From Agaricus subrufescens (Eukaryota > Basidiomycota > Agaricomycetes > Agaricales > Agaricaceae), in contig CM057057.1 in assembly GCA_029945375.1 (NCBI GenBank), positions 4,092,001 to 4,156,000 on the forward strand: 64,000 bases of DNA, given 5' to 3'. The number at the start of each line of letters is the position of its first letter. Positions within the stretch are counted from its first letter, which is position 1. This document shows, piece by piece, positions 44,401 through 56,600 of the stretch. The notes beneath the pieces were generated by a model. The model was not told the origin of the DNA and did not search any database. It saw nothing but the letters and a program-made list of their open reading frames with translations. A program made the position numbers and the translations under genes.

Positions 44401-47400
44401 TTCCAAACGCAAGTATCAACTTACAATTGAGCATGAACTCTTATTCAAGCCGAATCGCTTCAACATCATCGTTGGTCCCACTGGCTCCGGAAAGACATCT
44501 ATGCTCATGGCGTTACTTGGCGAGATGCACTACATACCAAATGGACCGAACTCCTGGTTTAATCTACCTCGACAAAATGGTGTTGCCTATGCTGCACAAG
44601 AGTCATGGATTCTGAATGAGACGATCAGGGTTTGTTTCTTATTTGTTATTGTTCTTCCCTCACTTACCCGCGGAATCTATCAGGATAATATCCTATTTGG
44701 CTCTCCATATGACCAGGAGCGTTACAAAAAGGTCCTTTACCAGTGCGGATTAGAGCGTGATTTGGATCTTTTTGAAGCCGGGGATCAAACCGAAGTCGGC
44801 GAGAAAGGTTTGACCGTGAGCGGTGGACAGAAAGCTCGTATCACCCTTGCTCGTGCCATCTATTCCCAAGCCCAAATTATCCTCCTTGATGACGTCCTTG
44901 CAGCTCTTGAGTACGTAATTTCATCTCAGTTGTCAGTCGTAACTTCAACCGGAATGGAAATCTTAGTGTTCACACTGCAAAGTGGGTTGTCGACAAGTGT
45001 TTCTCTGGTGACCTCGTAAAGGGCAGAACTGTTATTCTTGTGGTATGTCGTTTCATACGAGCGAAAATCGAAATTCTCATGTCCGTTGTAGACACATAAT
45101 ATTGCCATGATTCGTTCATTGGCCGATTTTGTGGTGTCAATCGGAACAAACGGAAGAATCGTCGCTCGAGGCACCATCCAGGAGGTTGTAGGAGTTGACA
45201 AATCTATCTCAAAAGAGTTACAGCAAGGCGAAGCCGAAATTAAGACTGCAGAGGAAGAAATTGACCAACCGGATGAGCCCACTGATCCTAAATCCGGTGG
45301 CAAGCTTATAATGGCTGAAGAAATTGAGATAGGACACGTCAGTTGGGAGTCTGGTATGTTGATTTGTTTGAAGTGTTCACTCGACATTCACCATCGTAGT
45401 CAAACTTTTCTTCCTCGGATTGGGAGGCAATCACCCAGCTTTATTCTTTGTTTCCTTCCTTGGAGGGTTAATTGCCGTAGAATTTATAAACGCTTTCCAA
45501 ACATGGTTCCTTGGTTATTGGGCTTCCCAGTATGACCATCGTCCGGCAGCCGATGTTTCCGTCTTTTAGTGAGCGGTTCCTCTACCTCTCTTTTTTGGTT
45601 GATGTTAACGTCTTTTAGCTACCTAGGCATATATGGTAATGTTCGCATAAATTCACATTATTGTTTGTCACTGATTTTGTGTCAAAATAGTGGCTCTACT
45701 GGCACTCTCTTTATCTTTATATTTTCTGGCATTTGTTGTTTTCATCTATGGCGTATTGCGAGCTTCTCGGCAGCTTCATCGCAAACTTGTAGCATCAGTA
45801 CTCGGGACTACCCTCAGGTATGATTCTTTAACGAAGTACTGGTATATGCAGCTCACATTCAATGTGACAAAGGTGGCTGGATGTCACTCCCGCATCTCGT
45901 ATCATTACCAGGTGCACTCAAGATATCAGAGCCAGTACGTAAAAATGGTGTGGATTTGAAAGTATCTGACTTTTTCTAGTTGACGGTCCGCTCAAGGATA
46001 GTTTGAGATATCTGACAGAGACAACTATGGCGATGTTGATGAGACTCGCCGCGGTCGTGCTCATGACGCCTTTATTCCTTATTCCTGGGTTTTTCGTTGG
46101 CTTAGTTGGTGGCTGGATTGGTCGAATCTATATGGCAGCCCAGTTGTCGGTGAAAAGAGAGATGTCGAATGCTAAAGCTCCTGTGGTTGGACAGTAAGTT
46201 GAAATTTTGCTAGTATTGCACATCTCACTGATCCTCTTGGCAGTTTCGGTGCTGCAATTGCTGGCCTTAGTGCGTAGTACGCGTTCCGAAGCTCGCATTT
46301 AGTCTTGACATCATTCTTCTAGCATCTATTCGTGCTTATGGAGCCCAAGAAACCTTCATCAAGTTGTCCATGGATCGTATCAACCGATACACGCGTTCGG
46401 CTAGAATATTCTACAATCTGAACCGATGGGTATGTATCAGAATCGACACAATTGGTGGGCTCTTTGCTGCGGGACTCGGTATCCATTTGGTTTACTTCCA
46501 AAATCAATCCACCGCAAACATCGGTTTCTCCCTTAACATGGCTGGTAAGCTCAAACTGTAAGGGAAGAAGTTACAAATCTAATGTATGAGTAGTTGGGTT
46601 TAGTGGTATGATTCTCTGGTGGATACGTATACTCAACGAATTTGAAGTTCAAGGTTAGTGATGTCCTTCCCCTAGCTCGATCAGGATCTCACCTTTCTTT
46701 AGGAAACAGGTGCATATCCCAACTTGCGGTGTCAAAGACGATCTCTGATAGCTTCCCAGTCTTGAGCGAATTCAAGGGTATCTCAATATCGAGCAGGAGC
46801 CTAAGTCAACTGAACGGGGTATACCACCCGCATACTGGCCTGCGAGCGGTTCCCTTGTTGTTGAGAACCTATCAGCGAAGTATTCACAGGATGGACCCAA
46901 GGTTCTTCATGATATTTCATTTGAAGTCAAATCTGGTGAACGCGTCGGTATCGGTGAGTTGTCCCACTCTGTACCATTGCTACTCTAATTCTGATCTTCT
47001 GTAACCCAGTTGGCCGGACGGGTTCGGGAAAGGCAAGTCACAACATCTAGAATTCTTTTTGGACGTCAATAACTCATAACAACCTTAGAGTTCGCTCACG
47101 CTTGCTCTTTTAAGATGTATTCCCACTGAGGGTGATGTTCTTTACGATGGCGTCAAGACTTCCGACGTCAACCTTGATTCGCTTCGTTCCAAAGTAACGA
47201 TAATACCTCAAATCGTATGTACATATCACCGTTTCTTCTCTACCAACTTCACCAACTTCACCCTAGCCTGAACTTCTAAGCGGTTCGTTAAGGCACAATT
47301 TGGACCCTTTCGACCAATATGATGATGCCACATTGAACGATGCACTCCGCGCTGCCGGTCTAGCTGAACTTCAATCGGACATGGACGACGACAAAATAAC

Positions 47401-48018
47401 CCTCGATACTCAGGTCGCGAGTGGCGGAGGTAATTTATCCGTTGGTCAACGTCAAATTTTGGCTTTGGCTCGGGCCATTGTGCGGGGAAGTAAATTATTG
47501 ATTCTTGATGAGGGTACGTGATCTTGTGGTTGCCTCACTCTTTTACGCTGAATCAGTTTTGTACCGTTCTTGTACAGCCACTTCCGCGATCGGTGAGTTT
47601 AAATGCTGAAGCCTCAGTCAACAGCTACTAACTTATTGATAGATCACAAAACTGACAACGCCATTCAATTGTCTCTTCGAAATGAGCTTGGGCATGATAC
47701 AACTGTCATAACGATTGCACACCGTTTGCAAACTATCATGGACGGGGATAAAATAGTGAGTCACGCGTGTTATTCTGTCAGAACTATCGTCTTAATCTCG
47801 AAATTTAAGATGGTTTTGGATGCCGGCCGAATTGTAAGCAAAGCACCTTGCATGATTCAATTTACAGAAAAGGCTGATTGTATTTTTAGGTTGAGTACGA
47901 TACTCCGGCCAATCTTCTCAAAAACGAAAATGGCTTCCTGCATTCACTCGTTGAAGAATCAGGAGATAAACAACATCTATACGAGATGGCCAACGCTAAA
48001 GATAGTCTTCGATCATAA
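41463..48018 (+). CDS. ABCC-type (MRP/YCF1-like) ABC transporter
   Basis: A full-size exporter for conjugates or drugs. The order is N-terminal membrane part ([20 protein letters not shown]), TMD1, NBD1, TMD2, NBD2. TMD1 contains [23 protein letters not shown]1 has Walker [21 protein letters not shown], the signature [20 protein letters not shown] and Walker [15 protein letters not shown], with Asp instead of the catalytic Glu as usual in ABCC. NBD2 has Walker [19 protein letters not shown], signature [16 protein letters not shown] and LLILDEATSAID with Glu. A long Ser-rich insert sits in TMD1 (about 43070-43330). About 20 introns are needed. The one inside NBD2 Walker A (47033-47088) has a GC donor (AAG|GCAAGT). 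It ends [11 protein letters not shown]. The substrate is unknown; vacuolar or plasma membrane both possible. Confidence 0.92.
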
Positions 48019-48257
48019 TGGTAGCAGCTAGTAGTTATTCCCATATTTAGTCAATAGGATGCACACAAAAGTACGAAAAACAAGATTACAAGTCCCTTAA
48101 GGTAGTCAAGGTAGTCAAAATATGATCGAGATTGAATGCAGCAGTTGCGCACGGTCGAACAAATCCCAGACCAGCCACCAAAGCAGAGAAATAGATACAC
48201 CAAGATATTGCCCAGTGTCGCCAATAGAGACAGCTGCAACTTTTTTCTTTTTTTCCT

Positions 48258-50165
48258 CTAGAGGCGCCGATAGCCGCCAGCAGCCTCCGGAAGGTCTCGA
48301 TCATTGCGCGGAGGATAATCGCGAGGATTTCCACGGGGGGGAGGCAAAGCAGGAGGTCCAAGATTGGGGCCAGAGCCTGGACCATTACCATACCCATCAG
48401 GAGGATAATCGTAAGGGGGTCGAGAAGGACTTTCAGAACGGCGCCTTGAGTTTGATCTACATTAAACTCAACAGTTCCATATCACAGGACAAAAATTTTA
48501 CCTGAATCTCGCCGGAGGTTCTGGTCGATTGAAGTCAGAGTAGCGATGTGGAGACGGCGGCCTGCCTCGGTGATCAGCATATTCCCTAATAGCCGCCAGT
48601 GTTAGCTTCCATGATAGACCGCACAGCCAGCAACTTGCCTTGGAGGCATCCTGTCGTAGTCGTCTCGCCCACCACGAAGTGGAGTCCGGGCCCTGGGCGG
48701 AGCATAGTTTCCATAGCGATCACCATTTCGCCTGTCAGGCCGATCATAGGCAGCAGGAGGAGGAGGGGGCAGAGGGGACCCCCCATAACCGCGGTAGACA
48801 GGTTCCGGCGGAGGACCATAACGATTTTGGTAATCGGTCGGAGGATATCTATCCCTCTCTTGGCCATGGGGAGGTGGACCACGTCTATAGTCATCAAAAT
48901 CACGGCGAGGCGGAGGATAATCCCGGTAGTCTCTGGGTGACGGAGGCCGTCTGAAAGAAGGTGAGTAATCATAACGGGGTTCTCTCGCGTGTGGAGGGGG
49001 AGGATAGCGAGATTGACCATAGTCATCTCGGGGTGGAGGTCCCCTTGAGGGATAGTCCCTTTGAAAACGATCAGCCGGAGGAAAATCTTGTTGCGGCGGG
49101 CGCCTTTGATATGGACTACAAAGGTCAGAATGGGGATGTGGGTCAAAAATTCGGCGCCACCTACAGTCCATTGCTAGTCGGACACTCTCTAAAATGTTTT
49201 GTGAGTAAGCATGTTATTAGGTTACCGAGAATTAGTGCTAACCTCGCCCAGTGCCCCATTTGGCCGCATCTAAAACACGCGCCAGACTCGCCCGAAAATT
49301 TCGCTGCACGCCCTCCTCCATGGGAAATCTCAACTTTGATCTTATTGCCCATAAAATGGCCTTCGTTATATTTGGCAACACTCTCTTCCGCGGCTTCGCG
49401 AGTGTCAAACTCCTGTAGACACATAATGAATTAATGAAGTCGAGGGGGAGATATGATTAAATGACACATACTACGAAACCGTAGCCAACCCTTTGAATCG
49501 ACGTGAGAAACCCTTTGCACGACGAGAAGGAAAAAAAGTGAGCACATACTTTAGCTCAATATTGGTAATATTTCCGATTTTGCCGAAGCAATTTTGCAAG
49601 TCTGCTTCTCGAGTATGTTCAGGCAGGCCACCGATGTAGACCTTATTCGGCTGCGAGCACAGAAGCGTAAACACCACAGTCTCAAAGTCACAGTGATTTG
49701 AGAAGGAGATTATGAAACATAGGAGACAAAAGATGGTGACCATGCTGAGAGCCCAAGCCCCAAGCTGGAGCTAAGATACAACGTCCCGCCAGCGTCAAGC
49801 AGTCGAAAGAATCGAGCACAGCGTTGTCGAAGAGACTGGGAGATGAAGAGATGACCAAGCAAAAAAATAATAGCGGGGCGCACAAGAGGACAGAGATATA
49901 TGTAGAGTAGAGAAAAGCTAAGCACCTTGACTTGCTTGTGGTCGGCATCACGAAAAGTATCACTTTTGTTGCCAGACGGTTTGATGTCGCCAGCACTGGA
50001 ACCGCGATGGTAGTCTGGATTTTCAGGTTCCTGGGCAGAGCTGGGTTCGTCGCTAGACAGAGGCGGCGCACTTGAAGGAGGGCCGGCAGGTAAAGGCTGT
50101 TCCTCAGAAGTGGACCAGTTGGGGGTCTGCATCCTCACGTCCTCCGCAGGGATTGCAGCTGCCAT
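48258..50165 (-). CDS. RRM plus CCHC zinc-knuckle SR-like RNA-binding protein
   Basis: Resembles SRSF7/RSZ-type splicing factors. An N-terminal acidic Pro-rich part (MAAAIPAEDVRMQTPNWSTS) precedes a single RRM: NKVYIGGLPEHTREADLQNC (RNP2), then GYGFVEFDTREAAEESVAKY (RNP1) and GNKIKVEISHGGG. A zinc knuckle CFRCGQMGHWARECP follows. The C-terminal half is a long Arg/Pro/Tyr/Asp-rich domain with repeats such as SRGPPPRDDYGQSRYPPPPH, REPRYDYSPSFRRPPSPRDY and PPPRRDFDDYRRGPPPHGQE, a variant of an RS domain. Introns are small except one of about 290 nt after the first exon (49636-49923). An intron with GC donor lies at 48586-48638. The frame ends GNPRDYPPRNDRDLPEAAGG, then YRRL. Confidence 0.85.
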
Positions 50166-50303
50166 GGGAGGTTTCAAACTTCCAAGCTGCCCAGTCCTGC
50201 TGTTCTCAAGAATTTCAAACTCCGACTGTCCTTGTATTACTCTGAATATCGTGACTACATAAAGGTACTAAAGAAAGAAGGATTGTCTGGATACAGCGTT
50301 CGA

Positions 50304-52190
50304 TTAAACAACAGTCAAGATACCACCAGCAACACTCATCACGGCCATAGCGACAACTCCAAGGAGCGGCGTAGCATCAGCAAGCCCGCTGTTATTGGGC
50401 TTATCGTTACCTGAATTGCCACCACCATTTCCATTTCCGGACGATCCGGACGAACCGCCACCGGAATTGCTGCTACCTGCAGGAAGAGTAGGAGTGAAGA
50501 CAGCAGCTGTATTCGTGACACACGAAGTTGCGGCTGCACTGGCACTCGAGGCAGGCGAGTTAGAGTTCACAGTACCGTTGCCGGCGAAACTACAAGCACG
50601 CGCGTCGCGTTTGTTAATTTCATAGTACTGACTCATGGCATATGACAGTTTGACAGCTAAAAGTAAACAATCAGCCCTGCAGGGAACCGTCTCAATGCAC
50701 GGGAAAACTCACTAGGATCACAGGCGGAGACACGGCCATACGTGCCAGTCTGCCCGTTGCTACTGATATCGTTACAGTTTCCACCGCTCTGACCAAGCAG
50801 ACTGCAGCTTTCGTCGAGTAGTTGACCAACAATAACACTGTAGTTGGACGTTGCCGGAGTGAACTGACAACTCAAAGCATTTTCGAGACAACCACAGGCG
50901 GCAAAGTCGGGTGTAGGCGGGAGAGTAGAGGAGGCAGCGAAAGTATCACTGGTCGATGGGCAAGAAGGATAATTACTGGCGCCAGCAGAGTCCTTTGAGG
51001 GGCTGTTGGGCGGGGAGACCTTAGTGTAGTGCTCTTTCAGTTGATCAAAATCGTTGCTAGTTTGGACAGTCGACTGGTCATCAGATATGGTTACCATGCC
51101 GTACTGGCCGTCGACACTCTGAGCCGGGAAGTAAGAAAACGCAATGGCTCCAGACCAAACGTCGGACATTTGTGAGCTGAAGATTGCATCCATTTCCGTC
51201 CAAAGACGTGGGGGTTTGGTAACGCATCCACATTCGCTGAAGTAGGCGGCGATGTTATAATCAGCAAACTGACTCGTGACACCAGCATAAGAACTCTCGA
51301 AGCTGGAATCGCCGCACCACTCACTACACAGCATTAGTCCGAGACAGAATGAAATACTAAAAGATATTCTTACTAGTTGTTCAATCCGAAGAGGTCAATA
51401 GCGGTCGACGGAGAGTTTTGACCGCTGGGGTCGCAAGAAAGATAGTCGGCCACGTTTGACCTGAAATCTTGGGCGCCATCAATCTGAGCATAGCCGACGA
51501 GCATGGGTAACTTTTTTGAGGTCAAGTAAGCCTTGATATCACGAGCGGCAGCCTTGATGAAAGGAGCGACCGAAGTCGTATTGGAAGTAATGGCTTCGTT
51601 ACCGACGTTGAAAGCGAGTACGTTGTCGTATTTGGAGAATGCGTCAATGGTTTCGAGATATTGATCAAGGAGGTTGCTTGACCACGTGGGGGACAACCGA
51701 TCAACGGACCCATTCGACGGGAGGGAGAGGTCGATACTGGTCGCGGTCAGCAGTGAAGGGTGCATTGCATTAGTCTGCGACTTACATCGTATAAATTCCA
51801 GCGCTGCTGAGAGCGGACATACAATCATCGTGATTGAGGGACGAGTTAACACTGTAAGCACGAATGGTGTTCACGGAGAGCTGTTGAAGAAAGGGGATAT
51901 CACGCTTGCAACCGGTGGGGTCTGCGAGTGGGTCCTGGAAGCCGGTGGGCTCACCAAAGGCATTGTCGGCACTGGGAACGACGAAGCCTGAAAAGAGAGA
52001 TGAGGAGAGGAGTTTAGAGAGAGCACGGACACATGCCTTGGGTTTGGTAGGCGATTCCTTTCATATAGAATCGACTGCCCTCTGCATTGTAAAGATATCG
52101 ACCAACGCGCGAGACTTGTGATATAGCCTGCGCCCCGCACGAGAAGAGGGCGAGGGCGGTCAGAAGACGAGCGGCTCGGAAAGGGGGCAT
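50304..52190 (-). CDS. GPI-anchored beta-1,3-glucanosyltransferase (GH72, X8 domain)
   Basis: A Gas1/Gel-type enzyme that cuts and re-joins beta-1,3-glucan in the cell wall. It has a signal peptide [20 protein letters not shown], then [26 protein letters not shown]-type [20 protein letters not shown] and [15 protein letters not shown]. The acid/base Glu is in [13 protein letters not shown] and the nucleophile Glu in [31 protein letters not shown] and [20 protein letters not shown] follow. The X8/CBM43 module is Cys-rich ([39 protein letters not shown]). A Ser/Gly tail ([20 protein letters not shown]) and a C-terminal hydrophobic stretch ([20 protein letters not shown]) mark the GPI signal. 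Family length is about 540 residues, as here. Exons join across introns near 50650, 51330, 51780 and 51990. Confidence 0.92.
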
Positions 52191-52391
52191 TTGGGGGGGA
52201 AAAGAAAAAGGAGAGACGGGCGGTGCAAGCCGTTGAGAAAGCAGTGGAAATAATGCAACGGGCGCGCAACTCTTGGCGTAAATAATAAAGTCATTTTTCT
52301 CACAGTCCGGTAAGTAATATATGTACACAAATAGCTAGCTCTACTCATTAGTATCATCTTTCTCCAGGTCCAGCCATGGAATCATTTGTCA

Positions 52392-53485
52392 TCAGCGGAA
52401 CGTGCAACAGCTGCAGGCCATCAGCATTCAGCGGCACAGCCTTGAATAATAGATTTATAACACACCTAATCATGTAGGGAATCACGGATGCCACGAGGCA
52501 GGCAAACGCAGCCCAAGTCAGAAGTAACCCTGGACCCAGAGAGACAACGATGCCAAGCGGTACAGACTGATTCCCTGAATGTGAATGCACAGGGAGGTCA
52601 TTAATGTTGGCAGCTCTCTGAATGATCACAGTCCAAATGCTGGCGCCGATCAACAACAAAAGGCTCCCTGCGATTGCGAACAGAGTCGAAACGAGGAATG
52701 TCATGTTGTGTTTAGCGACACCGCTGAAATGACTATAAATAAAAATTGAGGAGCGATACACAAGCGACGTACGTGATGAATGCAGCAGCCGCACACAACA
52801 GGCCAAACAGAAGCATCCAGTAGGCTGCCTTGGAGTTGTGCCCCAGAAACTTGGAGTCCCGGAAAGTAGAGTCGGGTATGAAGGATTGGGTGAATATGGA
52901 CCAGTTTGCGCTCATGTCGCCCGTAACGGCATCGTAAGGTTTGAACTGGTCGCCTATAGTTTTGTTTCCGCACCGTCCGGCGGTATCATTGAGATATGCA
53001 CAGTGAGAATAGATGCCAAATTTGTAGATCTGGCGCAGGCCCGCAGCAGCCTGCAGAGGTGCGGACGCATTATCGGTATAAAGGTCAAAAACGGGATCGG
53101 GCGCAATGGCAAAACTTAGGGCATCGCTGGAAAACTGGGTGTGAGATGCTGGATGGGTGTTGAACATACACAAGCACCTACCCGTACGCTGAGACGTTCA
53201 CTTTGGCCTTAGGGGTGGATGAACGGGCTGATACTGGGAGAAAAAAAGATAACACACCATGTAGACGTGACGGGGGACATTTGAGGTATTAATTTGACCG
53301 ACCTGGCAAGAGGATGGGTTGAGATTTGATTTTTAAGAGAGACCGTTGGCCGTACATGGACGAAAATCATGAGAAGAACAGACACAAGCCTGGGACGACG
53401 GGGTGAACAGGGCAGAAAAAAGACTCGAGGGCAAAACGACATACGAAAGGAGCGAGCCGACGCCGACGCACAGTTCGCCGCGCAT
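52392..53485 (-). CDS. SUR7/PalI (Rim9)-like four-pass membrane protein
   Basis: A cortical membrane protein of the family that covers Sur7 (eisosomes) and PalI/Rim9 (ambient pH signalling). It starts MRGELCVGVGSLLSLVSVLL (first helix after an intron in SLLS), then MIFVHVGQINTSNVPRHVYM, AKVNVSAYGDALSFAIAPDP, VFDLYTDNASAPL and GLRQIYKFGIYSHCAYLN. Further helices are AYWMLLFGLLCAAAAFITHF, FLVSTLFAIAGSLLLLIGAS and LGIVVSLGPGLLLTWAAFAC. The end is ambiguous: splicing a 55-nt intron gives ...PYMISCCTFR (stop at 52392), which resembles the family ending. Reading through gives a longer tail with stop at 52354. Introns near 53388-53439, 53296-53352, 53230-53280 and 53115-53170 all keep frame. Confidence 0.82.
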
Positions 53486-53607
53486 GGCTGGGTATCTGGA
53501 AGGTGGGGCGGACAGAGGAAGAACTTAGCGGCCAAAACGTGGTAGGCGAGCTGACTAAGCCGCTCGGTATAGCCCCAGGCGAGACCAGCCACAGCTCTGA
53601 GCTCTCC

Positions 53608-56600
53608 ATGTCCCACTGCACTCCTCTCCCTCCTGGAAGCCCTCTCTCCCGCTCTCTTTCTGGCCGCACAAAGCGTCTCTCTTTCGCCGTCGAGAAGACT
53701 GTCGACAAGCTCAGCAAGAGCGTCGCCGCCAGGCTCCCCACTCGGTCCGCATCTCTCCCTTTACTGCTCCATCGCCGTGTATTCAGTCTTAGCAGGAGGT
53801 CCAGCAAGCCGCAGAGTCCAGAACGCGATAGCAGTCCGTTTTCTGCCCACTACTATCCCAGTTCCCTGTCTAAAGCTTCACATCGTAGCCTCTCCTCTCC
53901 CGGCACCCGATTCGTCCAGCCTGCTCTCTGTACGAGCGACCGCCTCCGAGTCCACGGTAACACTCCATGATGATTGCCCCTTCGTCCGTCCTCCCTCTCC
54001 CCCTGTACAATCTACTCTAGACACATTTTGTGGCGAAGGATCGGTATGCGTTTGTCCATCTGACTACTTCCGTATCCGGCGTAACCCCTTTTCCAGATGC
54101 GTATAGGCACCCAAACGTTCATTCAAGCTCTGCAAGCACTCCCGTGGACAGATCCAGATAACGAGGACGAGGGCTCAAGTCATGAACACGATGCTACTTT
54201 ATCCGAGAGTGAGGATGAAATAGAGGAAGGTCAGTATCATCCATCGTAATGCAATATCTTTCAAACCATTTTCTAGGCGGCCAGCTTGCATCGTCGATAC
54301 ATGCTATCCATAGGCCTCTTGCCCGTTCACGGAGGAAGGGCTTACCGGGAAAGAGCCCTCTTGCCGAGGCTGTCACGGAAGAAACAGAGCATTATCTGTC
54401 GGATGAAGAAGCGGATCATGATTTTGAAGAACCAAAGACGCTCGAAGGCCGACCTCCCCTGGCACATGCTCATTCACTACCTCTACCGGGAAACAGTACC
54501 AATACATCCATGACTCTATCTACGAACAACCGTAGAGAGACTATGTCTACCATTCGTTCGCACCGAAGGACCCGTCTGGCAGAGAAACTTCGAGATGTTT
54601 TTGAGCTTGAGGGAATCAAGGAGGTGTGGGCGGGTTAGTATTGCATGTTTCCGGTATCACTATATCCTCACATTTTTCCAGAGATGCCTTGCTGCCTCTT
54701 GCGATCCGTCTGTAAGTGCTCCGGTTGTTCACTTGCTGTGCATAGCCGACATTGCTTTAGTGTTGCAAGGGTATATGTATCTTACCAACAGCTACCTATG
54801 TTTTTTTGCTCATATGCCGTCACGGGAGGTTAGTCGCCACAGACTTCACTGGCCAGCTCTTAACACCTTTCTCTTTTCAGGATCAAGTACTCAAGTCGGG
54901 TTCACTCAGTAAACGAACGCAACGAACTAAACGAACTATCAAGCACTGGTTCATCTTAAAGAACGATGCTCTTTCGTGGTATCAAACGTCATCGGTAAAT
55001 GAGCACCACACTTTCCTGCTCGTTGTCTAATTCTGAATAGGACCCTTATTTCCCTCGAGGCATCATCGATCTTCGATATGCCATTTCTTGTGAACCCGTT
55101 GGAGATAAGGCATTCCGACTGCGAACAAGTCAAAAGACTGTACTGTTGACAGCGGACTCTGTTCCAAACAGAGATGAATGGGTCAAGGCAATCCGGAAGG
55201 TCATTTTCAAAGCGCAGAATATGGGTGATTCTGTGAAGGTGGGTCCAGATTAAATCGCGTGTAAGATCTGCAATTCATGAAGGAATAGATCGCCATCCCA
55301 TATTCCGCTATCCTGGAAGTCGACAAATCATCCGCCATGGACTTTAGTGAGACCATAGAAGTCAAGGTGTTCGACAAGGAGGGAAACTATTCGATTGACT
55401 CCTATTTCTTTGCCTATTTTCATAATTTATCGACAGCAATTGAGCGAATTCGCGATGCGGTCCGCAATGTTCGTGGTGTTGCCGATGGGGAGCATGCTCC
55501 GACAGTCCTTGATACGACCGCTGCGAGGCATTCAGTCATTATAGAACGCGCAAATACTACAGCGGACATTACACCCCCTAGATCTTCATTCTCGAGTTTC
55601 CGATTAAGCTCAATCCTACGACCCATCTCCGATACGATATCCCTTACCAGGTCAACTTCCACTCCCGAGCCTCCAGTCAAATCAGAAGACTTTACGCATA
55701 TCACCCGCCAATCAAACAGTTTTATACCTGTCACTGAATCTCCTAAATCTATGGACTCACCTGCGGTGCTGCCCTCACCTCAAGCAACAGTTGAGGATGC
55801 CTCAAGTTCGCAGACGCAACCCATTGATCACACGTACCCACCATCTACTCCCCCTCAATCCACATATCCTGACTATCCTTCGTTCCGCAGTAATTCCTGG
55901 GTTGTCGGTGTACCGTCATGGCTGAAGACGCGTAGAATGTTTAGCACTAGTTCACAAGTATCCAGTCTATCTACAAGCTCTTCAGTAAAAGAAGTCTACT
56001 CTTCGACAACAATGACACCATCCAGCACGGCGAGCAAGGGAGGTTGGGGAGATATGGCTTTTAGCATATTAGAGACTCCGAATATCCCGATAGATGCCGA
56101 CGCTACTGAGAAGTTTCGGGCTGCTTTCGCCTACGACGAGAAAGAAACACTACTTGGATGTACGTCTTACATTATCCAGTCATGTCGGTTCAACAGCTCA
56201 TAAACCACATTCCAGATTTCCCCGGTTATATCTTCAGGCTTTTGCCAGTATTCGGCCGACTATATATCTCAACTAATCACTTTTGCTTCAAGTCGAGCGG
56301 TCAGATAATTACGAAGACAAGGGTTTGTGAATTTCTCTTTGATAGAATCACTACACTAATCCGTCTTGTCACAGATGGCTCTACCGATCCGCGATATTTT
56401 GGCTGTTCAGAAATGTCGGGCTACGCGCTTCAATCACCATGGTCTGGTCGTGATTGTCAGAGGGCACGAGGAGCTCTTTTTCGAGTTTGGTGCCGAGGAA
56501 AAACGAGACTCGTTTATCCTACTCCTTGAACGTCAAGTGGAAGATGTACGCAAGAGGCCTCCAGCTGGCGAGCCCGCCACCTCAGTAGGCGACCGCCAGG

